Below, piece after piece: positions 8,890 through 17,250 of a DNA stretch of 64,000 nucleotides. Source of the DNA: Nonomuraea rhodomycinica. GTDB taxonomy: Bacteria; Actinomycetota; Actinomycetes; Streptosporangiales; Streptosporangiaceae. Where the stretch lies: assembly GCF_013363995.1 (NCBI RefSeq), contig NZ_JABWGO010000015.1, forward strand, positions 62,001 to 126,000. The letters run 5' to 3'. How positions within the stretch are numbered: position 1 is the first letter of the stretch; each line of letters begins with the position of its first letter. The translations under genes and the position numbers were made by a program. The notes below the pieces were generated by a model. That model was not told the origin of the DNA and ran no database searches. It saw only the letters and a program-made list of their open reading frames with translations.

Positions 8890-9762
8890 TCAACTAGCGA
8901 TAAATCTGTGATAAGTCGGGAAATTGACGGCTTTTCCGACCCCACGGGCCCAGGCCAGCCGGGCCAGCCACCCCGCCAGGACCAGGAGCGACGCCACCTC
9001 CGCGGCCAGCAGCAGCCGCTCCACCAGCCCGATCATCACCCCGCCGCCCGGCAGGGCCACGTACGTGATCGCCAGCAGCCCGAACCCCCCGGCGAGCGCC
9101 AGCCACTCCATCACCCGCGCCACCGGCTTCCACGCCGCGTCGGCCGCCAGCCGCGGCACCATGAGCGCCGCCGCCGCGGGCAGGCTCACGAACGCCGCCA
9201 CCGACACGTACCGGTGGATCTGCGCCGTGAGGGTGAGGTCGTGGCCGATGGGCGTGGTCGGCACCACCGCGGCGACGACCAGCGCGGCCGACCACACCAG
9301 CAGCAGCCGCTCGGGGATCCCCCGGACCGGCGCCCCCGCCGCCCGCAACCCGCCCAGCAGCGCCAGCGACCCCAGCCCCATGACGGCCATCGCGACCTCC
9401 GTGACGCCCCCGCGGTCGGACACGGCGTACTCGCTGATGGTCACGTTGAGCGGGTCGAGGTACGGGTCGGGGCCGAACTGCCCGGCCACGACCGCGACGA
9501 CGGCGGAGACCATGGACAGGCACGCCACGAGCGCGTAGACGCCGACCCGGGCGCCGGCGCCCCCGAACCGGTACCCGGAGCCCTCCCCCGGAGCCCCGGC
9601 GGCCCTCGGCGCGACCCGAGCCCCGGAGGCGACCCGCGCCTCGGAGGCGACCCGCGCCTCGGAGGCGACCCGCGCCCCGGACGCGACCCCTGCCTCGGAC
9701 GCGACCCGCGCCTCGCCCTGAGGCGTGGTCGCGGGGGCGATCCTGTCCTTCACTGCCGTCAT
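8890..9762 (-). CDS. DUF998 family membrane protein with repeat-rich N-terminus
   Basis: A 290-residue protein. Residues about 80-290 form a DUF998-type bundle of roughly six membrane helices (LNVTISEYAVSDRGG early in the domain is typical). The cytoplasmic N-terminus, residues about 15-55, is made of hexapeptide repeats (ASEARV, ASGARV) encoded by an 18-bp tandem repeat. The start ATG at 9762 is preceded by GGGAGGGTAGGGGC. The repeats are probably a minisatellite expansion with no catalytic meaning. The gene ends just before the divergently arranged kinase region. Function of DUF998 proteins is unknown. Confidence 0.85.
   Translation of the reverse strand: MTAVKDRIAPATTPQGEARVASEAGVASGARVASEARVASEARVASGARVAPRAAGAPGEGSGYRFGGAGARVGVYALVACLSMVSAVVAVVAGQFGPDPYLDPLNVTISEYAVSDRGGVTEVAMAVMGLGSLALLGGLRAAGAPVRGIPERLLLVWSAALVVAAVVPTTPIGHDLTLTAQIHRYVSVAAFVSLPAAAALMVPRLAADAAWKPVARVMEWLALAGGFGLLAITYVALPGGGVMIGLVERLLLAAEVASLLVLAGWLARLAWARGVGKAVNFPTYHRFIAS
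9608..9715. repeat. 18-bp tandem repeat, six copies, within coding sequence
   Basis: Consecutive copies of GAGGCGACCCGCGCCTCG with small substitutions run from 9608 to 9715. They encode a hexapeptide repeat in the N-terminus of the DUF998 protein on the minus strand. The copy number keeps the reading frame. Confidence 0.85.
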
Positions 9763-9994
9763 GCCCCTACCCTCCCGCCCGCACCGGGCCGCGGGCATCA
9801 GGCCACACCCCGGGAGCGCCCCTGATCCCTCCTCAGGGTCCCCTAGGGGTCCGGCGGACGGGCGAGGACCAGGTGATGCGGGTACGCCAGCCCGAGGAGA
9901 GACCGCACGAAGAGCAGAGGGACGACACCTCATCATCAGATACCTGCGAGGAATCAGCACGAGGCTTACCTGGGTGTGCAGGAGGATGGGAGAT

Positions 9995-11102
9995 GTGGCG
10001 CAGACCGTGAAACGGGCCTACAGGTACCGCTTCCACCCGACCCCCGAGCAGACCGAAGAGCTTGCCCGGACGTTCGGCTGTGTTCGCCCTCGTCTACAAC
10101 AAGGCCCTGGAAGAGCGCACCCGCGCCTACACGCTGGAAGGACGTCGTGTCTCCTACGTGGAATCGTCCGCAGCACTGACGGCATGGAAGCGCAGCGGCG
10201 ACTACGACTTCCTGTCGCAGGTGTCGTCCGTGCCGCTTCAGCAGGCCCTGCGCCACCTCCAGGCGGCGTTCGCGCACTTCTTCGCCAAGCGGGCCAAGTA
10301 CCCGACGTTCAAGAGCAAAAAGAAGTCGCGCCTGTCGGCGGAGTACACCCGTAGCGCGTTCCGCTGGCGGGATGGCACCTTGACGCTGGCGAAGATGAAC
10401 GCGCCGCTGAACATCGTGTGGTCGCGCCCCCTTCCCGGGGGTGCGGACCCGTCCACGGTCACGGTGTCGAAAGACGCGGCCGGACGCTGGTTCGTCTCCA
10501 TCCTGGTGGAGGAGAAGATCCGTCCGCTGCCGCCGGTCGAGGCGTCGGTGGGCGTGGACGCGGGCGTCCACGCCCTGGCCACCCTGTCCACCGGAGAGAA
10601 GATCGTCAACCCTCGTCACGAACGGCGAGACCGTCGCAAGTTGGCCAAGGCGCAACGTGCACTGGCTCGTAAGGAGAAGGGTTCGAACAACCGGGCCAAG
10701 GCCCGGCTTCGCGTGGCCAAGGTGTATGCCCGGATTGCCGACCGCAGACACGATCACCTGCACAAGGTCACCACACGGCTTGTTCGCGAGAACCAAGTGA
10801 TTGCCGTGGAGGACCTGACCGTCCGCAACATGGTCAAGAACCACAGTCTGGCCCGAGCTGTCTTCGACGCCTCCTGGCGGGAGCTGCGGGGCATGCTGGA
10901 GTACAAAGCAGCCTGGTACGGGCGTGAGTTGGTGGCGGTGGACCGCTGGTTCCCGTCGTCGAAGCTGTGCTCGGCGTGCGGGGCCTTGCACGACAAGATG
11001 CCGCTGAACATCCGCGAGTGGACCTGTGCGTGCGGCGCGGTTCACGACAGGGACGTGAATGCGGCCAAGAACGTGCTCGCCGCCGGGCTGGCGGAGAGCT
11101 GA
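9995..11102 (+). pseudogene. tnpB: tnpB, RNA-guided nuclease of IS605/IS1341, N-terminal frameshift
   Basis: The N-terminus (VKRAYRYRFHPTPEQTEELARTFGCVR) is read from a GTG at 9995 with GGAGG nine bases upstream. The family sequence then continues, one frame over, as LVYNKALEERTRAY. One extra C in the CCC around 10086-10089 explains the break. The rest of the protein is intact. RuvC-like catalytic residues are present: Asp in VGVDAGVHALATL, Glu in IAVEDLTVRNM, Asp in HDRDVNAAKN, plus the four-cysteine zinc finger CSAC...CACG. A shorter product starting near 10062 would lack only the first strand, so partial activity cannot be excluded. A sequencing error is the other explanation. Confidence 0.85.
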
Positions 11103-11226
11103 AACGCCTGTGGAGCTGGTGTAAGACCTCAACGAGAATTCTCTCGGGCGGGCAACCGGTGGTGAAGCAGGAAACCTCACGGGCGACCGTGGAACTCCCC
11201 CTCGTTCACGAGGGGGAGGATGTCAA
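11000..11226 (+). ncRNA. Candidate omega RNA / right-end RNA of the tnpB element
   Basis: In IS605-family elements the guide RNA of TnpB overlaps the tnpB 3' end and runs to the right end. Here the last 100 bases of tnpB and the following 124 bases contain a strong hairpin, CTCCCCCTCG-TTCA-CGAGGGGGAG (11195-11218), just before the presumed element end. The guide would then be the flanking sequence starting around 11227. This is drawn from family knowledge; no transcript evidence is available. Confidence 0.35.
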
Positions 11227-11241
11227 GATGCTCAACCCGCT

Positions 11242-11537
11242 GCGGGGGGACGGCCGCCGCCACGGGGGCCGTCGAGCAGGCCGTCCACGTCCTGCGCAAG
11301 GCCCTCGGCACGGGCTGACCCCCCGAACCGCGCCTACCGCCGGCGCCCGGCGGCCCGACCCGCGACGGCCGCCGGAAGCGCCCTGACCGGCCACAGCCGT
11401 CGCGCGAGCCCCCGAGGGCCCTGAGCCCCGGAGGTCACCCGGAACCTGAGGCCCCGGAGCGTCCGAGAAGCGTGGAGGCCCGCGCGACGCGGACACCCCC
11501 GGAACGGGCGCGTTCGAGAATCGGGTCTGTGGGGCGG
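11242..11537. other. Intergenic stretch between IS element and xylulokinase
   Basis: Apart from a short frame ending at 11318 (last residues AVEQAVHVLRKALGTG), which looks like the C-terminal tail of a lost gene, I see no gene here. The rest is GC-rich sequence without a clear promoter or terminator. Confidence 0.3.
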
Positions 11538-12995
11538 TCAGCGCGGGCGGTCGAGGATGTGGGGGCGGGCCGCGGCGTAGCGGTGGCGGATGTCCGGCAC
11601 CGCGTCGGCCTCGTAGACCTCCGCCTCCTGCGACGACCAGTCGACGTCCCCGTCCAGCAGCCAGGCCGCCTGGTAGGCCGCGCCGTCGGCGACGTACTCG
11701 CCCGGCGGAGGCGCCAGCACCGGCCGGCCGAAGACGGTGGGCGCGATGCGGCGGACCGCCTCCGAACGGGCCCCTCCGCCGATCAGCAGCACCCGCTCCG
11801 GAGAGCGGCCGAGCGCGTCGAGGCCGTCGGCCAGGCCGCACAGCATGCCCTCGATCGCGGCCCGGGCGAGGTGGGCCGGGGTCGAGGTGGCCAGGGTGAG
11901 GCCGTGGACGGCGCCCGTGGCGGTGGGCTGGTTGGGGGTGCGCTCGCCTTCGAGGTACGGCACCAGCGTGAGGCCGCCGGCACCGGCCGGGGCCTGGAGG
12001 GCCAGCTCGCCGAGCCGGTCCAGGCCGACACCCGTGAGGCGTGCCGCCGCGTCCATGACCCGGGCCGCGTTCAGCGTGCACACGAGCGGCAGGAACCGGC
12101 CCGTCGCGTCGGCGAACCCCGCCACCTGGCCGCTCGGGTCGGCGCTCGGCGCGTCGGAGACGGCGAACACGGTGCCCGAGGTGCCGACCGAGACCACGAC
12201 GTCCCCGGGCCGGGCGCCCACGCCGAGCGCGGCGGCCATGTTGTCACCGGTGCCCGGCGCGATGCGCGTACGTCCCGCGTCACCGCCGTGGCTCGGACTC
12301 CCCCCGGCGGCGGCCGGGGTGGCGGCGTCGGCGACCGGGCCGAGGACGCGCGGCAGCAGCGGGACCGCGCCGAAGGCCGCCTTCAGCAGATCGGTGCGGT
12401 ACGCCCCCGTGGCCGGGGACCAGTAGCCCGTGCCCGAGGCGTCGCCCCGGTCGGTGGTCAGGTGGTCGAGCGGCGGGGGCGGCGCGTCGGCCCACGCGTC
12501 GAAGGGCAGCCCGAGGGCCCCCGCGAGCCGCCAGGTGAGCCAGTCGTGCGGCAGGCACACCGCGGCCACCCGGCGGGCGTTGCCGGGCTCGTGCTCGGCC
12601 AGCCAGCGCAGCTTGGTGATCGTGAACGAGGCCACGGGCACGCTGCCCACCGCCTCGGCCCACGCCGCGGGACCGCCCAGCTCGGCCACGAGCGCCGCGG
12701 CGGCCTCGGCCGAGCGCGTGTCGTTCCAGAGCAGCGCGTCGCGGACGACCTGGCCCGTCTCGTCGAGGCAGACCAGGCCGTGCTGCTGCCCCGCCACGCT
12801 GATCGCGGCCACGTCGTCGAGCCCGCCGGCCTCCTCGGCGGCTCGCAGGAACGCGGCCCACCAGTGCGCCGGGTGGACCTCGGTGCCCTCGGGGTGGGCC
12901 GCCCGGCCCTGGCGTACGAGCCGGCCGGTGGCGGCGTCGCGGATGACGACCTTGCAGCTCTGCGTCGACGAGTCGACCCCGGCGACCAGCGTCAT
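11538..12995 (-). CDS. xylB: Xylulokinase (FGGY family)
   Basis: A 485-residue FGGY-family carbohydrate kinase, full length for XylB. Phosphate-1 loop: [15 protein letters not shown] at the N-terminus. Substrate-site region: [12 protein letters not shown], followed by [11 protein letters not shown]-binding C-domain: [25 protein letters not shown], and [15 protein letters not shown]. It phosphorylates D-xylulose to xylulose-5-phosphate for entry into the pentose phosphate pathway. It stands alone, without xylA or a transporter next to it. A LacI-type operator-like palindrome lies about 45 bp before the ATG. Confidence 0.95.
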   Translation of the reverse strand: MTLVAGVDSSTQSCKVVIRDAATGRLVRQGRAAHPEGTEVHPAHWWAAFLRAAEEAGGLDDVAAISVAGQQHGLVCLDETGQVVRDALLWNDTRSAEAAAALVAELGGPAAWAEAVGSVPVASFTITKLRWLAEHEPGNARRVAAVCLPHDWLTWRLAGALGLPFDAWADAPPPPLDHLTTDRGDASGTGYWSPATGAYRTDLLKAAFGAVPLLPRVLGPVADAATPAAAGGSPSHGGDAGRTRIAPGTGDNMAAALGVGARPGDVVVSVGTSGTVFAVSDAPSADPSGQVAGFADATGRFLPLVCTLNAARVMDAAARLTGVGLDRLGELALQAPAGAGGLTLVPYLEGERTPNQPTATGAVHGLTLATSTPAHLARAAIEGMLCGLADGLDALGRSPERVLLIGGGARSEAVRRIAPTVFGRPVLAPPPGEYVADGAAYQAAWLLDGDVDWSSQEAEVYEADAVPDIRHRYAAARPHILDRPR

Positions 12996-13039
12996 GCGGT
13001 CACGTCCTGGACGCCGCCGTACGGGAGGGGAAGGTGGAT

Positions 13040-13051
13040 GTTAGCGCTACC
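13040..13051. promoter_or_regulatory. LacI-family operator-like palindrome upstream of xylB
   Basis: GTTAGCGCTACC is an imperfect palindrome around the central CG step (TAGCGCTA perfect) and lies 45 bp upstream of the xylB start. Actinobacterial LacI-type sugar regulators commonly bind such sites. No regulator gene is adjacent, so control would be in trans. Inferred from sequence form only. Confidence 0.4.
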
Positions 13052-13059
13052 CATGGCCA

Positions 13060-13649
13060 CGATGCTGCACGAACCACACCGGCCATCACAAGCCCGCCGG
13101 CCGTCCGAGCACATCCGGGCACCGGAATCGTGAGCGCCGCCCCGCCACCACCGCACTCCCGGCGCGCCGCCACCGCAGTCACCGCGGCATCACCGCAGTC
13201 CCTGCCCTGCAGTCAGCGCGCCCTCGCCTCGCCGCCACCGCAGTCCCCGCCGTGCCACCACCGCAGTCCCCGCCGTGCCACCAGCGCGCTCCGGCCTCGC
13301 CGCCACCGCAGTCCCCGCTGCGCCACCACCGCACCCTGCCTCACGGCACCGCAATCTCGTCTCTGCCACCCCACGCTCTCGGCCGCAGGGATCGAGAGCC
13401 TGGCAGCGCCGTTCGCCATATCTCGCGGCGGCGGCGACCACGGCCCGGCCGCCATGGGCGTGACAGCGGGATCGCGGTCCCCACCGCCGCGGAGCGGGCC
13501 TCCGGAGACCGGGCACCGGGCGCCGCCGCCTCCTGCGGCACGGCCACCCCGCTTCGAGCACCGGCTGTCGGGCGCCGGGCGCAGGCTCGAAGCGACGGGC
13601 GGTCGCCACCCCGGCCGCCGGCGGTCCGAGATCGCGGGTCAGCGGCAGG
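13060..13649. repeat. Gene-free GC-rich stretch with degenerate 23-24-bp repeats
   Basis: Between xylB and the small gene at 13650 there is about 590 bp without a convincing gene. From about 13146 to 13330 it contains repeated blocks built on CACCGCAGTCCCCGCCGTGC, in spaced and variant copies. Long open frames cross the region on both strands, but they are low-complexity (Pro/Arg/Ala/Ser) and lack ribosome sites, so I treat them as by-products of GC richness. Confidence 0.6.
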
Positions 13650-13838
13650 TCACAGGCCGGAGGGGTCGCGGCCCACGCTGATCTCTTCAGCGATCTTGCG
13701 CAGCTCGGGACCGTCGAGACCGGGCGCCTTGGGAAGCTGGCGTACCAGCGCGTCGAGCACCACGGGCACCGGCGCACCCGCCAGCCGCCCCGCGATCCCG
13801 TGGACCGCCCTGAACAGCGCGTCGTCCATGTCGTGCAT
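13650..13838 (-). CDS. Small conserved-looking protein of unknown function
   Basis: A 62-residue protein starting MHDMDDALFRAVHGIAGRL, with GAGGAGCGGGGG directly before the ATG at 13838. A second ATG lies three codons in. The sequence is a regular mix of amphipathic helices (VVLDALVRQLPKAPGL, ELRKIAEEISVG), unlike the low-complexity frames around it. No family recognised. Confidence 0.6.
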   Translation of the reverse strand: MHDMDDALFRAVHGIAGRLAGAPVPVVLDALVRQLPKAPGLDGPELRKIAEEISVGRDPSGL

Positions 13839-14054
13839 CCCCCGCTCCTCCGTCCGGTCGCGCGGGGCCTCCGCTCCCCGCGGGGCCGAGGCCACTCCCC
13901 CGGCCACCCGCGCAACGCTACGACCTGCCACCGACAGTTTCCGCGCTAGCGGCGCAGCGTGTCCGCGACCGCGGGGAGGCGCCGGGCGAACGGCGCGGGC
14001 CGGCAGGTCCGAGTGGGCTCGTCGCCCGGTCAGCCGGTGCGCGTCATGTCCGGG

Positions 14055-14513
14055 TCAGCGTTCCAGGCGGGCGCGGACCGTGGCGCAGATGTCGTCGAGC
14101 GCCCGGATCTGCTCGGGGTCGAGCACGTCGAACAGGCTCCGCCGGACCTCCTCGACGTGGCCCGGCGCGGCGGCCGCCAGGGCGGTGAAACCCTCGTCCG
14201 TGAGCACCGCGAAGTTGCCGCGCCCGTCCTCCGGGCAGCGCTCGCGGCGCACCCACCCGCGCTCCTCCAGCCGCGCGACCGCGTGCGACAGGCGGCTCTG
14301 CGAGGACTGCGCCCACGTGGCCAGCTCGCTCATGCGCATGCGGCGCTCCGGCGCCTCCGACAGCCCCACGAGGATCACGTAGTAGGTGTGCGGCAGTCCG
14401 CTGTCGCGCTGCAACTGGCGGTCGAGCGCCGCGTACAGGAGCTGGGTGGCGGCCACGAAGTTGCGCCAGGTGCGCTGCTCGTCGTCATCCAGCCATCGGG
14501 TCATGGGATGCAT
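14055..14513 (-). CDS. MarR family transcriptional regulator
   Basis: A 152-residue MarR winged-helix protein. The helix-turn-helix is around MSELATWAQSSQSRLSHAVARLEERGWVRR, and the wing is CPEDGRGNFAVLTDEG. The start at 14513 (MHPMTRW) has GAGAG ten bases upstream; an alternative ATG at 14504 is also possible. It is divergent from a VOC-family gene across a 54-bp AT-richer gap, the usual place for an autoregulated operator, so it probably controls itself and the VOC gene. Confidence 0.88.
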   Translation of the reverse strand: MHPMTRWLDDDEQRTWRNFVAATQLLYAALDRQLQRDSGLPHTYYVILVGLSEAPERRMRMSELATWAQSSQSRLSHAVARLEERGWVRRERCPEDGRGNFAVLTDEGFTALAAAAPGHVEEVRRSLFDVLDPEQIRALDDICATVRARLER

Positions 14514-14567
14514 TTTACTTGAACTCTCATATACATTGGACATGGCCTGCTGAAAGGGGAAAAAGCA

Positions 14568-15077
14568 ATGCCGGTCCAGCGACTCAACCACGCGGTCCTG
14601 TACGTCCGTGACGTGGAGCGGAGCGTCGCCTTCTACCGGGAAGCCCTCGGCTTCGAGGTGGTCATGGGCATGCGGGGGGCCGCCTTCCTCCAGGCTCCGG
14701 GTTCGACCAACGACCACGACCTCGGCCTGTTCGAGATCGGGGCGGGCGCGGGGCCGTCGCCCGCCGGGCGCACCTCGGTCGGGCTCTACCACCTGGCCTG
14801 GGAGGTCGACACGCTCGACGAGCTGGAGCGCATCGCCGCCCGGCTGAGCGAGATGGGCGCGCTGGTCGGCGCTTCGGACCACTCCACCACCAAGGCACTG
14901 TACGCCCAAGATCCCGACGGGCTGGAGTTCGAGGTGTCGTGGCTGGTCCCGGCCGCGCTGATCGACGACGAGGTGCTCGCCGCGCGCAGCTCGGTCCGGC
15001 CGCTCGACATCGCCGCCGCCAAGCAGCGGTACGGCGGGCAGACCCGCGGCGGCGTGGGCGTCTCCGTTCCCGCCTGA
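14568..15077 (+). CDS. VOC family protein (glyoxalase/ring-cleavage dioxygenase fold)
   Basis: A 169-residue vicinal-oxygen-chelate protein. It opens LNHAVLYVRDVERSVAFYREALGFEVV, with the first metal-ligand His (LNHAV). A second His occurs in VGLYHLAWEVDT, and a Glu in DPDGLEFEVSW completes a plausible 2-His-1-Glu metal site. The start follows AAAGGGGAAAAAG. Being divergent from a MarR regulator suggests inducible detoxification or dioxygenase-type chemistry on an aromatic or electrophilic compound. The substrate is unknown. Confidence 0.85.
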   Translation: MPVQRLNHAVLYVRDVERSVAFYREALGFEVVMGMRGAAFLQAPGSTNDHDLGLFEIGAGAGPSPAGRTSVGLYHLAWEVDTLDELERIAARLSEMGALVGASDHSTTKALYAQDPDGLEFEVSWLVPAALIDDEVLAARSSVRPLDIAAAKQRYGGQTRGGVGVSVPA

Positions 15078-15165
15078 GGCCCGCACCGGGGAGGCGCGGT
15101 AGGAAACGATCGGGGCGCGAGAGGTACCGTGGCCTTGTCCGACTCCCGCGCCTTGGAGAACGGTC

Positions 15166-15477
15166 ATGTCGAGCGATCCTGATCACGTGCTCGACGCCAT
15201 CGACGGCGTCGTCGACGAATGGGAGGCGCTGAGCGCCGACGCGATGCGCTGGGTCCCTCCCGAGAAGAAGCGGACGGACCTGGTGGGCGAGGTGACCGAG
15301 ATCTTCGCTCCGCTCACCAACGCCCTGGCCGAGGCGTTCCGCCCGCTGGGCGACGCCGTGACGCGCCTGCTGGACGGGCTCGCGGGCGGCGACGGCAACG
15401 GCGATGACGACGGCACCGGCGGCGGCAACAGCGGCGGCAGCGAGGGCAGCACCGACGCCAACGGCGACGAGCGCTGA
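15166..15477 (+). CDS. Small acidic protein of unknown function
   Basis: A 103-residue protein with a helical first half (HVLDAIDGVVDEWEALSADAMRW) and a Gly/Asp/Ser/Asn-rich, disordered last 35 residues. The start follows GGAGAACGGTC. There is no signal peptide and no recognised domain. Neighbours are VOC and MarR genes on the same strand, separated by 80-90 bp. Confidence 0.7.
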   Translation: MSSDPDHVLDAIDGVVDEWEALSADAMRWVPPEKKRTDLVGEVTEIFAPLTNALAEAFRPLGDAVTRLLDGLAGGDGNGDDDGTGGGNSGGSEGSTDANGDER

Positions 15478-15557
15478 GACCCGCAGGCGCCCGGTCGCGT
15501 TCCCGGCGGGCCGCGAAGGGCATCAGCCGAATCCACCAGGGTTGTTAGGTTGATGGC

Positions 15558-16013
15558 ATGGCATCGCTCGGGACGCTCCTCCGCCACGTGCACGAGGTCA
15601 TGGACGGCGCGATCGCGCAGCTCTACGCCGATCTCGACATGCCCGACTACCGGCCGCGCTTCTCGCCCACCGTCCGGGTTCTCGCCGCCGAGGGCCCCAT
15701 GGCGATCCGCGACCTGGCCGCCGCCGTCGGCGTCACCCACTCGGCGGCCAGCCAGACGGTCCACCAGATGAGCCGCGCGGGCTTCGTCACGCTGGAACGC
15801 GGCGCCGACGGACGGCAGCGCGTCGTCCACCTCACCGAGCGCACCCGGGCGGCGCTGCCCGCCATCGAGGCCGAGTGGGCGGCCACCACCCGGGCGGTGG
15901 CCGAGCTGGAGAAGGAGCTGCCGGCGCCGCTGACCGCCGTGCTGGAGGCCACCGCCGAGGCGTTGCGCCGCCGCTCCTTCCACGAGCGGGTCACCGCGCA
16001 CCACCGCCCGTGA
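15558..16013 (+). CDS. MarR family transcriptional regulator, probably leaderless
   Basis: A 151-residue MarR-type regulator. The DNA-binding helices are IRDLAAAVGVTHSAASQTVHQMSRAGFV and the wing is RGADGRQRVVHLTE. TAGGTT, a -10-like hexamer, ends only 7-8 bases before the ATG and there is no ribosome site, which suggests a leaderless mRNA. The target is unknown; the next gene is convergent. Confidence 0.85.
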   Translation: MASLGTLLRHVHEVMDGAIAQLYADLDMPDYRPRFSPTVRVLAAEGPMAIRDLAAAVGVTHSAASQTVHQMSRAGFVTLERGADGRQRVVHLTERTRAALPAIEAEWAATTRAVAELEKELPAPLTAVLEATAEALRRRSFHERVTAHHRP

Positions 16014-16031
16014 GACCGGGCGAAGGCCGGT

Positions 16032-17144
16032 TCAGGACTCCATGGGCAGGCCCAGGTGCTCGGCGATCGCGGCCGTCACCGGCGTGACCGTGGGCAGCGG
16101 CGGGCCGGCGAAGTGGCCCGGCTTGTGCGCCCGCAGCAGCAGCTCGCCGCTGCGCTCCCAGTCGAACCCCTTGCGGCCGAGCAGCCCGGCGAACACCTCG
16201 CTCGCCTTGGCCGGGTCGCGCTCGGCCAGGCGCTGGAGCGGCACCGGCGACACGGTGTCGCCGCGCAGGTAGGCCGACAGCAGGTCGCGGTACGCGGCCC
16301 GGACGACGAGCGAAGGATCGTTGAACAACTCCTCCAGCTGCCCGAACTCCGCGTAGTAGCCCAGCCCCGCCACCTCGTCGAAGATCAGGCCGACCGTTCG
16401 CGCCGCCGCCAGCGGGGCGGGCGGGTCGATGTCGCGGGGCGGCGGGCCGCCGAGCCGCGCCACCTGGTGGGCGAGGTAGCCGCGGACCATCTCGGCGACG
16501 TCGGCGCCGGGCAGCACGATGAGGTCGGCCCCGAAGTACTCGGTGAAGCACCGGCGCTGCGCCCGCTGCGCCTCCCTCGCCTGGGCGAGCAGCACGGGAT
16601 TGCGGAAGACCCACTCCGGGTGGGCGAGCGCGAGCCGCGCGGCGACCTCCACGAGGGTGTCGCGCGCGCCGGCGGTGTGGACGGCCGGCGGCGCGCTGAT
16701 CAGCCAGTCGGCGCCGAGCGGGATCAGCCGTCCCACGACGAACATGCCGGGCTCCAGCGGCGCGAACGCCCCCTCGCCCAGGTTGGAGAAGGCCCGGTAG
16801 ACCAGCTCGTCGACGAGGTTGAACAGCAGCACGGCCGCCTCGTCCACGGCCCGCACCTCGAACACTCCCTCGACCACGATCTTCCAGCTGGCCACGAGCT
16901 CCACGTCGGCGCGGTCGAGCCCCGGCGTCTCGGCGAGGAAGCGGTCCACGACCGTGTCGCCGCCGGGCAGCGCGTGCTGGTGGGCGAAGAAGTCGACGGG
17001 CAGGAACGCCGCCGCCTCGTCGGCCGGCGTCTCGTCGGAGTAGAACCGGTCGAGCACCACGCCCAGCTCGGCGGCGAACCGCCCCGAGGTGGCGAAGTGG
17101 ACCAGGTCGGCCTTCAGCTCCACAGCCCGCGCAAGTCTGCTCAT
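16032..17144 (-). CDS. Conserved hypothetical protein, 370 residues
   Basis: Starts at the second of two adjacent ATGs (17144), which places the GGAGG ribosome site six bases upstream. The protein is soluble-looking and largely helical, without signal peptide, membrane helices or an obvious nucleotide- or metal-binding motif. Features include repeated Asp/Glu-rich helices and two GxDW-type segments (PLGADWLISAPP, RKGFDWERSGELLLRAHKPGHF). I do not recognise the family. It lies alone between a MarR gene (convergent) and an amino-acid permease. Confidence 0.75.
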   Translation of the reverse strand: MSRLARAVELKADLVHFATSGRFAAELGVVLDRFYSDETPADEAAAFLPVDFFAHQHALPGGDTVVDRFLAETPGLDRADVELVASWKIVVEGVFEVRAVDEAAVLLFNLVDELVYRAFSNLGEGAFAPLEPGMFVVGRLIPLGADWLISAPPAVHTAGARDTLVEVAARLALAHPEWVFRNPVLLAQAREAQRAQRRCFTEYFGADLIVLPGADVAEMVRGYLAHQVARLGGPPPRDIDPPAPLAAARTVGLIFDEVAGLGYYAEFGQLEELFNDPSLVVRAAYRDLLSAYLRGDTVSPVPLQRLAERDPAKASEVFAGLLGRKGFDWERSGELLLRAHKPGHFAGPPLPTVTPVTAAIAEHLGLPMES

Positions 17145-17250
17145 CATCACCCTCCGTGCCCGGAGCGGCACAATGCGTCCCGCGTACGGAGTGACACTAA
17201 CCGGCGACGCTGTGCTCACGCGGGCGGTTCGGGCAACTCGTGGGCCCGGC

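Larger units (their letters stand above)
9960..11226 (+). mobile_element. IS605/IS1341-type element carrying only tnpB
   Basis: A tnpB gene (frameshifted) occupies most of this segment, and no tnpA accompanies it, as in IS1341-type solo elements. The right side carries a conserved-looking end: a 10-bp perfect hairpin at 11195-11218 followed by AGGATGTCAAG. The left end cannot be fixed by eye, so its coordinate is approximate. Downstream, at 11242-11318, a short open frame ending in a stop codon could be the tail of a gene the element interrupted. Confidence 0.6.

Noticed and set aside
13190-14382. Long open frames on both strands across 13.19-14.38 kb
   Set aside because: They cross the repeat-rich spacer and overlap real genes, have no ribosome sites and encode Arg/Pro/Ala-rich low-complexity sequence.
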